A stretch of DNA of 64,000 nt from the NCBI RefSeq assembly GCF_027922365.1, contig NZ_BSFN01000013.1, positions 62,001-126,000 on the forward strand. The letters are read 5' to 3'. The notes under the pieces are model-generated. The model ran no database searches. It saw nothing but the letters and a program-made list of their open reading frames with translations, and was not told the DNA's origin. Positions 26,006 through 36,000 of this stretch are shown here, one piece after another; within the stretch, counting starts at the first letter, position 1; each line of letters opens with the position of its first letter. The DNA comes from Pseudomonas turukhanskensis. GTDB taxonomy: Bacteria > Pseudomonadota > Gammaproteobacteria > Pseudomonadales > Pseudomonadaceae. The position numbers and the translations under genes were made by a program.

Positions 26006-28189
26006 CTACAGCTCGGCTGGCGGAACTGTGATGCGGCGCTTTTTTCGCCAATATCCAGCCGCCACTACACCGGCGACCAAGGCCAGGCCAAACAGCCAAC
26101 CTTTGTAAGGACGAGCGGCGCGGCGCAGGGTGTCCAGACGCAGTTGCCAGAGGTCGCGGTCGACGGTTTCGAACCTCGGCTCCGGGCACTGGTTGCCGAA
26201 ATTCGCTGCCCAAGGCACGGCCGGGCCATTTGCGACGTAGCGGCGGTAAAGATTCTGGGCCAGTTGCTGATCGCTCCACTGAATCCAGCCGGTGGCGTGA
26301 CACAGGGTGGCGGCGTAGGCCTGACTGGTATGGGGCAGCAGGTCGGCAGCCTGACTGCCCAGCTCGGCGGCAACCCAACGGTAGTGGTAGCGGTTGTTGG
26401 GCGCTGCGAGGTTGGCGTTCTGCCGGTCAACTTCACCGCGGCTGAGCAGGCCACCGGGCTCCTGGGTCTGCACGCGGTCCAGCGAATACAGGCCATCGAA
26501 CCAGGCGAAGTCCGGCGACATTTCATAGCCGAGCAATTCCATGCCTTGGCGGCGCGCCAGCTTGCCTGCCTGGTACAGCGCCTGGGCCTTGCCGGTGTCG
26601 GTCCAGCGCGATTCGGCGGCCTGCCGCGCCTGGCCGTAGTCGCGGGCGGCTTGCTGCGTGCTGACTTCGTAGAAATAGGCTGGCGCCTGGTCGTAACGCC
26701 CCTCCCGCAGCAGGCGACGACCGAGCAATTGGCGCAGCTCGGCTTCGATGGGGCGCGGTTGGTAGGCATACGGATCGGGTGGCGCGGCAACCGAGGGTGG
26801 CGCCGGCACGTTGGCATCGACGAAGGTTTTCAGTTCGTCGGTGGTCAACACTCGCTCGGCCACTTCGGCGGTGTCCGCCCAGTAGATATAGCCGCTGCGG
26901 TACAGGGCCTCGAAGGCCTGCAGATAGTCGCCGCGTTCCAGAGCCAGAATGGCGCCTTCGCCCTCAACCCGGCAGCGCGGCTTGACCGTTTCGCCATTCC
27001 AGTCGGCATCGCGTCGCCAGCCCCAGCTTTCATCCTCCGGGAAGGCGTGCGCGGCTTTAGCGTAAGCGGCCTGGGCGGCGGCTTTGTCACCGCTACGCAG
27101 GGCCATCTTGGCCCGTAGCCACCAAGTCAGGCCGTTGTCGGGCGCGTGTTCGAGCAGGGTGGCCGTGGCGTCGTAATCGCCAAACTGATAGCTCAGCGCG
27201 GCCAGGCGATCGGCGTTGGCCAGGTTGGCGATATCGCCCCGTTGCAACTGCTGCACCAAGGCTTTTTCGCCAGCCGGTTGCTCGCCGTAGGACCAGCCGG
27301 CATGGCTGATCAGGTACGCCGTCAGCAACTGTTGCACCGGCAGTTGTTGCAGCAGTGGCGCCAGTTGGTCGGCGGGCATTTGTGTCAGTTCAACGGCCAG
27401 CTGTTTCATCGAGCTGTAGCCGGTGGTGGAACCGAGTTTCAGTTGGCTGGCGTACAGGCCGATGGCGGTCGACCAGTCGCCTGCATCCAAGGCCAGCCGG
27501 GCTTCTTCGCCGAGGCTGGCAATACCTAACTCCAGCGGGTCGCTGGCACCGTCCACGGCCAGTTGCCGGGTCAGGCCAAAGGCCTGTTTGGCCGCCTTGA
27601 TGTCCGCTTGCCGCGCTTGTGCCCGTTGTTCATCGCTTGGCTCGCCGTCCCGTGCGGCGTCTGCGCCTCGGGCCAGACTGCGGCCCAACGAGTACGCGGC
27701 CCATGTGCTACGCAACGGGCGTTCGCTGGCGGGCAGGGCCAGCACTTTTTGAAAATAGGCCTGGGCGCTGACGTCGTCACCTTGGGCAAACGCCACGGCG
27801 CCGGCCGTGTACAGGCGCAGCTCGGCAGGCAACTGGGCACCAGCCTGCTCCGCTTGAGCGGGGTCAGTGAGGCTGCGCAGGGCCTTGACCTTGGCCGCCT
27901 GCTCGGGCGTCAACCCTTGCGGCTCGGCTTCTTCGAGGCCGCTCTGCCCCTCGGCGTACCAGCGCGTTTCACCGTTGTAGCTGGCGGCTTGCTTCAGCGC
28001 CGGGGTGGCAACGGCCAGCCGACCTGCCTCGAAGTTGAAGTTACCTTCGGGCAGCTCCTGCAAGCTGCGCGCGCGGTCGCCTAGCAAACGCAGTGGGTAG
28101 TCCGGGCCGCAGGCCGAGGCGAGAGGCGTGGTTAATACCGCTGCCACGGCAACGGCGAGCAAACAACGAGGCAAGTTAAGGCGAGACAC
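26006..28189 (-). CDS. Exported TPR-rich membrane protein, DUF3142 partner
   Basis: About 727 aa. Signal peptide MSRLNLPRCLLAVAVAAVLTTPLASAC, with a possible lipidation Cys. The body is alpha-helical with repeated TPR-like pairs (YFQKVLALP, ALYRSGYIYWAD, AQALYQAGKLARRQG). One C-terminal membrane helix (GWLFGLALVAGVVAAGYW) is followed by a basic KKRR stop-transfer, so the protein is periplasmic with a cytoplasmic tail. The GTG start at 28189 is preferred because GGAGG lies 6 nt upstream; ATG 28201 is the alternative. It overlaps the DUF3142 gene by 14 bp, a tightly coupled pair. Function is unknown. Confidence 0.82.
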   Translation of the reverse strand: MSRLNLPRCLLAVAVAAVLTTPLASACGPDYPLRLLGDRARSLQELPEGNFNFEAGRLAVATPALKQAASYNGETRWYAEGQSGLEEAEPQGLTPEQAAKVKALRSLTDPAQAEQAGAQLPAELRLYTAGAVAFAQGDDVSAQAYFQKVLALPASERPLRSTWAAYSLGRSLARGADAARDGEPSDEQRAQARQADIKAAKQAFGLTRQLAVDGASDPLELGIASLGEEARLALDAGDWSTAIGLYASQLKLGSTTGYSSMKQLAVELTQMPADQLAPLLQQLPVQQLLTAYLISHAGWSYGEQPAGEKALVQQLQRGDIANLANADRLAALSYQFGDYDATATLLEHAPDNGLTWWLRAKMALRSGDKAAAQAAYAKAAHAFPEDESWGWRRDADWNGETVKPRCRVEGEGAILALERGDYLQAFEALYRSGYIYWADTAEVAERVLTTDELKTFVDANVPAPPSVAAPPDPYAYQPRPIEAELRQLLGRRLLREGRYDQAPAYFYEVSTQQAARDYGQARQAAESRWTDTGKAQALYQAGKLARRQGMELLGYEMSPDFAWFDGLYSLDRVQTQEPGGLLSRGEVDRQNANLAAPNNRYHYRWVAAELGSQAADLLPHTSQAYAATLCHATGWIQWSDQQLAQNLYRRYVANGPAVPWAANFGNQCPEPRFETVDRDLWQLRLDTLRRAARPYKGWLFGLALVAGVVAAGYWRKKRRITVPPAEL

Positions 28190-29405
28190 GAAATCCTCCA
28201 TGATCCAGCTGTGAGCAACGCAACCATCCCAGCGCGCGGCTCTGGCCCGCGGCCAATTGACCAGGCGATTGGCGAACAAATTCAAGCGTGTTGGCTGCGC
28301 GTTGCAGGCGATAGCCTTGAACGCCGTCGCCGCTTTCGCAATGGGCGGCGTCGTTACGGATAAGGGTTGGCAGAGCGGCGCTCAGGTTGCCCGAGTTGAC
28401 CAGGCGTAGCTCGAATAACTCGCCCTGCTGCTGCACGGTTACCTGCAAATTGCTGCGCAGCGGCTGCTGGTGGAGCACCGCTTGCAGAGTGACCAGCGGC
28501 CAGGCGCGACGGTCACCGGCCAAGGGCAGGCGAAACCAGATCAGGCCGGTCAGGTGCGGGACTGGCGCAGCCTGCATGTCGCGCAGCAGCTTAGCCACGT
28601 CCTCGGGCTTGGCGTGCAACTCCCGGCGGCTGCCGCCCTGGGGTAACGGCGCTTCGCTTTCGACGTCGCCGTTCTCGGTGAGTGCCACGCCATAGGCGGG
28701 CAGAGCGAGGTGAAAGGGTTTGCTGCTGACGGCGCCATAGGCGTTGGCCCAGCGCAGAGCCAGTTGTGCATCGAACAACCCGGCCTCGGGACGGCTCACG
28801 GCATGCACCTGCAGCACGGAGCTGTCCACCTCCTGCAACACCGTAGGCAAGGCCTTGCTGCTGAGCCACGCGGGCAAGGCGGTAATGCTCAGGGTCAGCC
28901 CGGCCGGCAGCTCGGCGCGCACGGTGTGCAGCAACTGCGCATAAGCGCTCAAGCGGTTGTTGGCGCAGTCATGGTCGATTTCCACACCGCGCAGGTTCAG
29001 GCCGCTGGCCTGCCAGTTGCGCACGGTGGTTTGAATGTGTTGGTCGATGGCGGAGCTATCCAGGCGCGGCAATTGCCCGTCCAGGCGAATCACCGCAATC
29101 AGCGGACGGCCGTCCTGGCGCAGCAGGTCGTTGTCGATTCGCGCTTGAATCCAGCCTTCGTTGGGGTGTGCCTGGGCGACCAGAACCCTGAGGGTGGAAA
29201 AGTCCGCGTGGCTGGCCACCAAGGCCTGGGCATGGGCCGCGCGCCATTGTCGCTGCCAGATATACACCTGCTGATCCAGGGCGATGGCAGACGGCCGATC
29301 GCAACCGGCCAGGGCCAGCAAACTCAGGCAACAGATAAGCAAGCGCCGAAGGGGCAGAAGGGCAAACACGCAAAAATGCTCAAGGCTGCGAAGGCAGCGC
29401 GGCAT
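28176..29405 (-). CDS. DUF3142 predicted lipoprotein
   Basis: About 409 aa. Lipobox LALAGC with Cys at residue 35, preceded by a rather long n-region; a GTG in frame near 29369 would give a more usual signal peptide. The mature part resembles DUF3142, a TIM-barrel-like, glycosidase-related fold of unknown activity: QVYIWQRQW, GVEIDHDCANNRL, ITALPAWLSS, HLTGLIWFRLP. The 'EIDHD' segment sits where glycoside-hydrolase-like barrels carry acidic catalytic residues. Coupled to the TPR gene by overlap. Substrate unknown. Confidence 0.8.
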   Translation of the reverse strand: MPRCLRSLEHFCVFALLPLRRLLICCLSLLALAGCDRPSAIALDQQVYIWQRQWRAAHAQALVASHADFSTLRVLVAQAHPNEGWIQARIDNDLLRQDGRPLIAVIRLDGQLPRLDSSAIDQHIQTTVRNWQASGLNLRGVEIDHDCANNRLSAYAQLLHTVRAELPAGLTLSITALPAWLSSKALPTVLQEVDSSVLQVHAVSRPEAGLFDAQLALRWANAYGAVSSKPFHLALPAYGVALTENGDVESEAPLPQGGSRRELHAKPEDVAKLLRDMQAAPVPHLTGLIWFRLPLAGDRRAWPLVTLQAVLHQQPLRSNLQVTVQQQGELFELRLVNSGNLSAALPTLIRNDAAHCESGDGVQGYRLQRAANTLEFVRQSPGQLAAGQSRALGWLRCSQLDHGGFRVSP

Positions 29406-29525
29406 GGTGCCATCAGCTCTGATGGCGTGCCAAGCCTACCGGTCGTCCGGCGTTGGTTTGACAGGGGGGTATGTGTCACCAAAGCTGCAAGAGCATTTAA
29501 AAACAATTTACTGCGGAGCGCAGAC

Positions 29526-30032
29526 ATGGATAAGCGAATGCTTGGCAAAGTTTTGACACTTGCGATTCTGAGCGCGGCCAGTTTCGCGGCCCAGGCCGAC
29601 CAGGCCGGCGGAGGCGGTTGTGGGTGGGGCAACATGCTGTTCGAGGGGCAGCGCGGGTTGGCGCCTCATCTGCTGGCGACCACCACCAACGGCACTTCCG
29701 GTAACGCCACGTTCGGCCTTACTTCCGGCACCAACGGTTGCGACTCCCACGTAAAACTGGGCTACGGCGGTCGCTCGATGTTGGCCATGAACGGCATGCT
29801 CGATTCCATTGCCGAAGACATGGCTCAAGGCCAGGGCGAGGCGCTGGATGCCTACGCCACCTTGTTGGGAGTAGAGAAAGGCGACCGTGAGCGTTTTGCG
29901 CAAGTCACCCACGCCAACTTCGACAACATTTTCTCCAAGGCCGATGTCACCAGCGAGCAAGTGCTGGCCAATACCCTGGATGTGATGAGCAAAGATGCAC
30001 AGTTGGCGCGGTATGCCAAACAACCCGCCTGA
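29526..30032 (+). CDS. DUF3015 exported protein
   Basis: 168 aa, signal peptide MDKRMLGKVLTLAILSAASFAAQA, then a Gly/Cys block QAGGGGCGWGNMLF typical of DUF3015. Two Cys (GGCGWG, TNGCDSH) likely form a disulfide. Periplasmic, function unknown; common in Pseudomonas. The start is the ATG behind GGAG at 29515; the reading frame upstream of it is non-coding. Followed by a strong bidirectional terminator shared with the exoprotein gene. Confidence 0.88.
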   Translation: MDKRMLGKVLTLAILSAASFAAQADQAGGGGCGWGNMLFEGQRGLAPHLLATTTNGTSGNATFGLTSGTNGCDSHVKLGYGGRSMLAMNGMLDSIAEDMAQGQGEALDAYATLLGVEKGDRERFAQVTHANFDNIFSKADVTSEQVLANTLDVMSKDAQLARYAKQPA

Positions 30033-30053
30033 CAAGTCAAATCGCGGGCATAA

Positions 30054-30080
30054 AAAAGGGCTGGTGATACCAGCCCTTTT
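30054..30080. terminator. Bidirectional terminator between DUF3015 and tpsA genes
   Basis: 12-bp stem AAAAGGGCTGGT/ACCAGCCCTTTT with a 3-nt loop between convergent genes. Confidence 0.9.
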
Positions 30081-30093
30081 CGTTGCGCCCCCG

Positions 30094-33000
30094 CTATCTA
30101 GCCCTAGGAAGAGGGGCAGGGGGTCTGGATTGGAAGGAATAGCTGAACCCACCCCCCGGTTGTGGCTTTATCTGGATATACACCGTGGATGACTGGCCCA
30201 GCCCACTGCCGCGGTTTACGTACTCGGAACGCTCGCCCGTTACCACCTGCTGGCCGTGCAATGCCTTGAGGCTGGCGGCGTCGCTGATCGTGTGAGTGGT
30301 CAGTTTGCCATCCGCGCCTCGAGTCGTGACGGTCATCGGGTTGGCTTTGAGGTTCGCCTGATCTGCCTTATTCGGGCTGTTGAGCTTGGCCAGGACGTTT
30401 TTCAGATCTACCCCGGTAGTGGCTGACGTCATATGGCGGGCGTTGGTGTTTTTATTCACCACGTTGGTCTGCGTGCTGATGGTCTTCGTCTCTATGGGAT
30501 CGGTCTGTGTGGACATCTCCCTCGTCTCTATGGGGTCGGTCTGTGTGGACATCTCCCTTGTCTCTATGGGGTCGGTCTGTGTGGACATCTCCCTTGTCTC
30601 TTTCTTCTTTACGTCATTGTTGTCTGGCGGTGGTGGAGGGTCATCATCACCGCCCTTTTTCTTCTTCTTCTTAAAGACGGGTAGCGCCAGCTCGACTTTA
30701 ATATCGGTGCCAGCAACCATTTTATCCAGCGACACGTCTACCAACTTGCTCGCGTCGGTGTTCAGCTTGCCCGCTACCCCGCCGGCCACGTTCATTTCCA
30801 TGCCACCCAGGTCGATAGTGGACTTCTGCGTGGCCTCGTACTTCACCTGATCCACTCGGCCCGTTTCAATAACAACACTCGGCACGCCGCTTTTGCTGAA
30901 ACCGCCGCCGGCGCCGCCGTACCCACCGTCTTTGTCACGCATGTCCGCCAGATCGTTAGCGGTAAGCTTGCCGTCGACGTTGTAGGAGCCTTGCCCCGAC
31001 TTGTTGATGATGTGTGCGCCGGTCAGATTCTGGTCGCCGCCGACATGAAAGTTCATGGAGCCTGCGCTGATGCCGGATTGCGCCGTCGTCAACTTGCTGT
31101 TGTCGTGATCCTTGCCGCCCGAGGCGGAAGCCCCGCCAATCGGAACCACGCCAAGGGTTGAAAGCGCTACACCGACACTGGCGCTCCAATTGCCGCGCTC
31201 ATGGTCCATATTCGACACGTCTTGCTTGCTGATAATGTTCTGTGTGCCGGTAATGTTGTAGTTCAGATGGCCGGCGTCGATGGTGGCGCCTTCCATGTTG
31301 TGGTCGCCTTTGGCCTTGATGCTGACATTCGCACCGCTAATGTCGGCATTGGTATAAAAGGTCGCGGATTCTTCGGTTCGGTCATAGCTGCCGCTTGCTC
31401 CGACGCTAACGCCTACCCCTGCCCCCATAGGCCCCACACTCGCGGCCACTGTTACACCCGTTTGGTGGATATCGGTTGAGGATTTGCCAGTGCTAGAGGC
31501 TTCTGCCGCTAGCTGGTGGATGGCGCCGGCAGAGTCCAACGCTACATTTCCACCCTGAATATTGACGCCCTTGAGGGTTATGTCGCCCTTGGTGGTGGTC
31601 AAGCTGATATTGCCGCCAATCTGGTTGATGTTATCGCTGGTGCTCGAATATTCACTGCTGGTTTTGGTTACTTTCACCCCAATGGTCTCCGACATCCCGA
31701 GCGTATCGCCAAAGATTACCTGGGAGACGTTAGCGGCTTGCGCTGCTGCGGTGAGCGCACCATCAACGTCCATGCCTTCTTCAGCTTTTCTGGCTGTTTT
31801 CGCCATATTGCCGGCGACATTCAGGAGCGAGGAGTGGACTTCGGATTCTTTGCCAAAGAAGACCTCTTCGCGCTCGAACGTCTGCTTGTGCGTATCCTGG
31901 AATTTGGTGCTCTTGATCTCCGCTGCCGTGATGTCCAGTGTCGGCATTGCTGCGGTGACAGCGGCCAGCTCCTGGGGAGTCATGGCGGCGCGCTCCTCTT
32001 TCGTCAACTGAGCGTAGGCATTGATATCAGCGCCACCCAGATCGAAAGCGCCACCAACGTTCATGGTGCCGCTGCCCAGGTTCAACTGAGCGTTGCGGTA
32101 CTTGGTGTCCTGGATAGTTTCCTTGGTTTCAACAATTTCTACCCCTATACGGTGGCGCAAGCCTGCCGTATCGCCCCGGTTCATGTTGGCGCCTGAAGCG
32201 GCACCTGCATATTCCTTAAGGTCCATGTCCGAGTATTCAAAAGCACTGGCGCCAGTCGCAGTTTGCTGGGTATCGAACTTGCTGAGGTTGTAGGAGCTCT
32301 CACGCCCCCCGCCTCCTGCGGTACCACCCATTACAAACTGCATGGTCTTCTGCACTTTTTCATAGCTAGCGGCGTTTTTGCCAGCGGCGATTGTTGCGTC
32401 ACCCGCGACATTGATGTCGCTGTTCAGGGTGTTGACATCGCTACCGGTGACATTCCAATCGCCGCCCGCCGTGATGATCAGGTCATTAGCCGTGACCTCG
32501 TTGCCTCTGGATATCGCACTGGCAGACGTCTCGCGAGTGGTCTGATGGGCAAGGGCACCGTGAACGGTGCTGGACTTGAAGTCGGAGCTGACCTCGTGGA
32601 TATCCTGCATATTCACGTCACCCGTGGCTTGCAGGGTGACCTTGTCGGCGATGGTCTGCGCTCCGATCAGGTTGATGTCGCCGCCGGAAATCACGGCAAC
32701 CGATGACACCGCGTCTTCTGCCAGCGCGCCGGCGGCTGATCGCTGTTTGGCCTGTTCGAAAATGGCCCGTACATCTGGCTTTTCAACGACCAACTTTGGT
32801 TTTTCCGCCGGAGTTTCGTCGCCAGCCGCCGCTACGGTTGTTTCGCTGGTATCGCCACCGCCATCAACATCGGCAGTCTCGACGGGAGCCTCGACGGGAG
32901 CCTCACTTTCCGGTGCTTCACGGGGGGTAAGTTCGCCGCCCAGGATGCCGTTGTTGCGCACCAACAGGTTGCCATCTGCGTCGTAACCGGTGGTCGCTGT

Positions 33001-36000
33001 GCTGGTTACGCCTTTGCCACCTACTACCGTTTGCTCTAAACCTTGTAAGTTGCCGCCCTGGTTGTGCACTTCCCCTTCGGCGGCTACGACCAGACGGCCA
33101 CGGTCGCCACCATAAATGCCGGTGTTGGAGCCGCCCTGGCTGATGTTGTTGATGTCGGTCTCGGAGTACACGAGCGTGTCGTTGCTGCCGCGGATAACAC
33201 CGTTGACGTTGTTCACCGCAGTGGCATCGATCAGTACGTTCTTCGCTGCGATCAAGCCGCCATTGTTCTGGTCTTCTCGGCGGGCCACCAGCGTGCTTTG
33301 GCTGATATAGACCTTGGGTGCCAGCACGGTTATGCCGTTTACCACCTGGGGTTCATACCAGACGATGTCGCTGTCCAGTTGCTCGTACTGTTCTTGGGTT
33401 AAGGGCTGGCCAATTACCAGCCCCAGTTTGACCGCTTCACTGGCGGCGTTGTCCAACAGGTTTTGGACCAGACTGGCGCCGCTCAGTTGGCGCTGGGCAA
33501 AAAAGGTGCCCATGGAATTTTGGATGGTGCGCGTAATAAGTTCGTTGTCGAAGTACGCATCGCCTAGCACGGTGACGGTTTTACCCGGGTCGTAATCAAG
33601 CTTGCTGAACAGGTATTGCGAGCCGTAGAAGTCTTCCTGCTTATACGAAACCCGACTGATATACAGGGGGTACACGCCCTGGAAATCAGGCGTAGCCTTA
33701 CCGGCAACGCCGTCGACGTTCGAACTGGCATCGGCCAGATTGACGTTAGCAGTGAACAAGGGGTTGTAATTGATCAGATCCTGCAAGTTGTTGGCGGAGT
33801 TGATGGCATCGCGCAGGGCCGGTAGATAGTCTTTGCCTTTGAAGTCGAAGGCGCTATCGCGGTTGAACACCGCATCCAGCTCGCCATCGACGGTGACCAG
33901 TTTTTCGTCGCCAATCTGCACGTCGACCGTACGGTTTTTGCCAAAGTCGGCACCGGTTCCGTTGGTCAGTGCGCCGCCAGTATGAACAAAGTCCTGGCCT
34001 GCCGAAATCTCGGCCTGTTTATCGGCGTAGAAATCCAAGGTTTTGTCGGGGCTGGCTTTGAAGGCTGCCCAGCGCTCACGCATGGCCTTGTGATCGAGGC
34101 TTTTCCAGTCTGCGCCGAAAACCGCGCTCATTATCGCGTTGGCTTCTGGGGTTGCGGTTTGGCGCAGTGAGAACATCCATTTGTCGGTGCCGCGGATGGT
34201 CGGTCCCGAAAGGAACCCGTTTTCAGCCCTGATTTGATCGCTTAGACGTTTGTCTTCTGCTGCAAATTCTGCCCTTACGTCAGTTTTGATTTGGTCATAC
34301 TTCTGGTCGAGATAGTGATCAAAAGCGAACCACTCTAACAAGCCATCAACGCCAGTAGAGACTGGCCTGAAAGCTTTCTTCTCGGCTTCGTGTGCGCGGC
34401 TGACTTCGTCCAGGCGCGCCTGGCGTTCGGCCTGTAGATCGATCAACTCCGCACGAGAGTCGTGGAGTAACAGGTTTTTATCGAACAAGTCATACATGTT
34501 GGTATGGAGAGCAGGACCATCCCTGTAGCTACTTTCGGATGTGGTCCATTGGGCAAAGGCACTCGAGTCTTTCAGGTACTCGATCAGCGACAGCCCTATT
34601 TTGGAGCCCAGGTTTTCAAGGTTGCCGTCGATTTTAATATCGCCTGCCGCCGCCATCAGCCCACCCAGGTTACGTACTGAGGCTTTGCTCCCCTTGGCAC
34701 CGTCCTGATTGAGCAGCAGATTGCCGCCGGCCGAGATAACCCCTTGTTTGACTTTCAGGTCTTCAGCGCTGAAACGCTTGGTCCAGAATTCGGTTTTGAA
34801 GTACTCGGTATCCCAGGCCCCCCACGCCTCGGTGTACCGGTTGACGGTATGCGCCTGACCGTCGGGCTTGAGCCCGCCCTGCAGTTCGCTGCGGTTTTCC
34901 AGGAGCGCGGTATCAATGGCTACATTTGCACCCGCATCAATCATGCCGACTTCGTTGATAACCGCCTTGTCAGCGATGAGGGTCAGGTCGGTGGTGGCGC
35001 GGATCAGGCCGTTGTGCTTGTTGATGATCGTGGTCCCGGCATTCAGCCGCATCTTCTCGGCCGACCACATCAGTCTGTTGGCCAGGTTTTCGATGGAGCC
35101 CTTGGCCAGTATATCGAGCCATTTGCCGGTGACGATTTCGCCATTGCTCAACACGCTTGCGGTCGCTTTTACTTCAATGGCGCCGGGGTTGCGCAATGAG
35201 CCGGCCACCCACAGGTTGTGGGTGTTGATGTCCAGCAGGTAATCGGCTGTGGGGTTATCCTGGCCCGCGCCAATGACCAGGCTGGTGCCGTCTTTCATGG
35301 TGACGGTGGCGGTGTTTTTGGAGTGAGCGGTGGCGGTGTTGGAAAACTCGCGAATGCTCAGGTCGAGGTGGTTGTTGGCCAAAATGTTGCTGGCAGAGGC
35401 CTCGAACCGATTGGCGTCGATAAAGACGTCATCGGCATGCAGGGTCGCACCGCTTTGGCTGGTGAAGGTGCCCTGGGCATTAGCGCGAACAGTCTGTGCG
35501 GTTATTTCGCCCAGGTTGCTGTTGGTGATGTGGTTGCCGTTGAGCACCAGCTCGGTTGCGTTAATCAACGCTTTATCGTTTGTGAGCGTGCTGCCGGCGG
35601 TAATCGTGGCCAGCAACCCGCCTTGGATGAGGGCGCCTCCTTCGTTACGCACCTGTTCGCTAGCGTTGATGGTCAAAGAATCATAACCACCGATTTGCGA
35701 GGCGCCGCTGTTGAACACGTTTTTTGCATTGATGTCGAGGTTGAGCGCGTCAATCCAAGAGCCGCCGTCATTGCGCAGGGCGCCGAGTGCGGTAAGGTGC
35801 AGGGTGTTGCCGGACGTCAGGATAGAACCGGACAGGTTGTTAATGTCCAACGCGCTTTCGATCACCAGCGAGTCATCGGCAGCGATGATCGCACCGTTTT
35901 CGTTGGTGATCGTGCCACCACTTTTCATGACCAGATTGTCGGTGCTCAGGATGGTGCCTTCGGCATTTACCAGTTGCCCCTTGGCCACGATGGTGGTGTT

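Noticed and set aside
28710..29525. Upstream extension of the DUF3015 gene by 272 codons
   Set aside because: The extension is antisense to DUF3142 and the true start has a signal peptide and Shine-Dalgarno.
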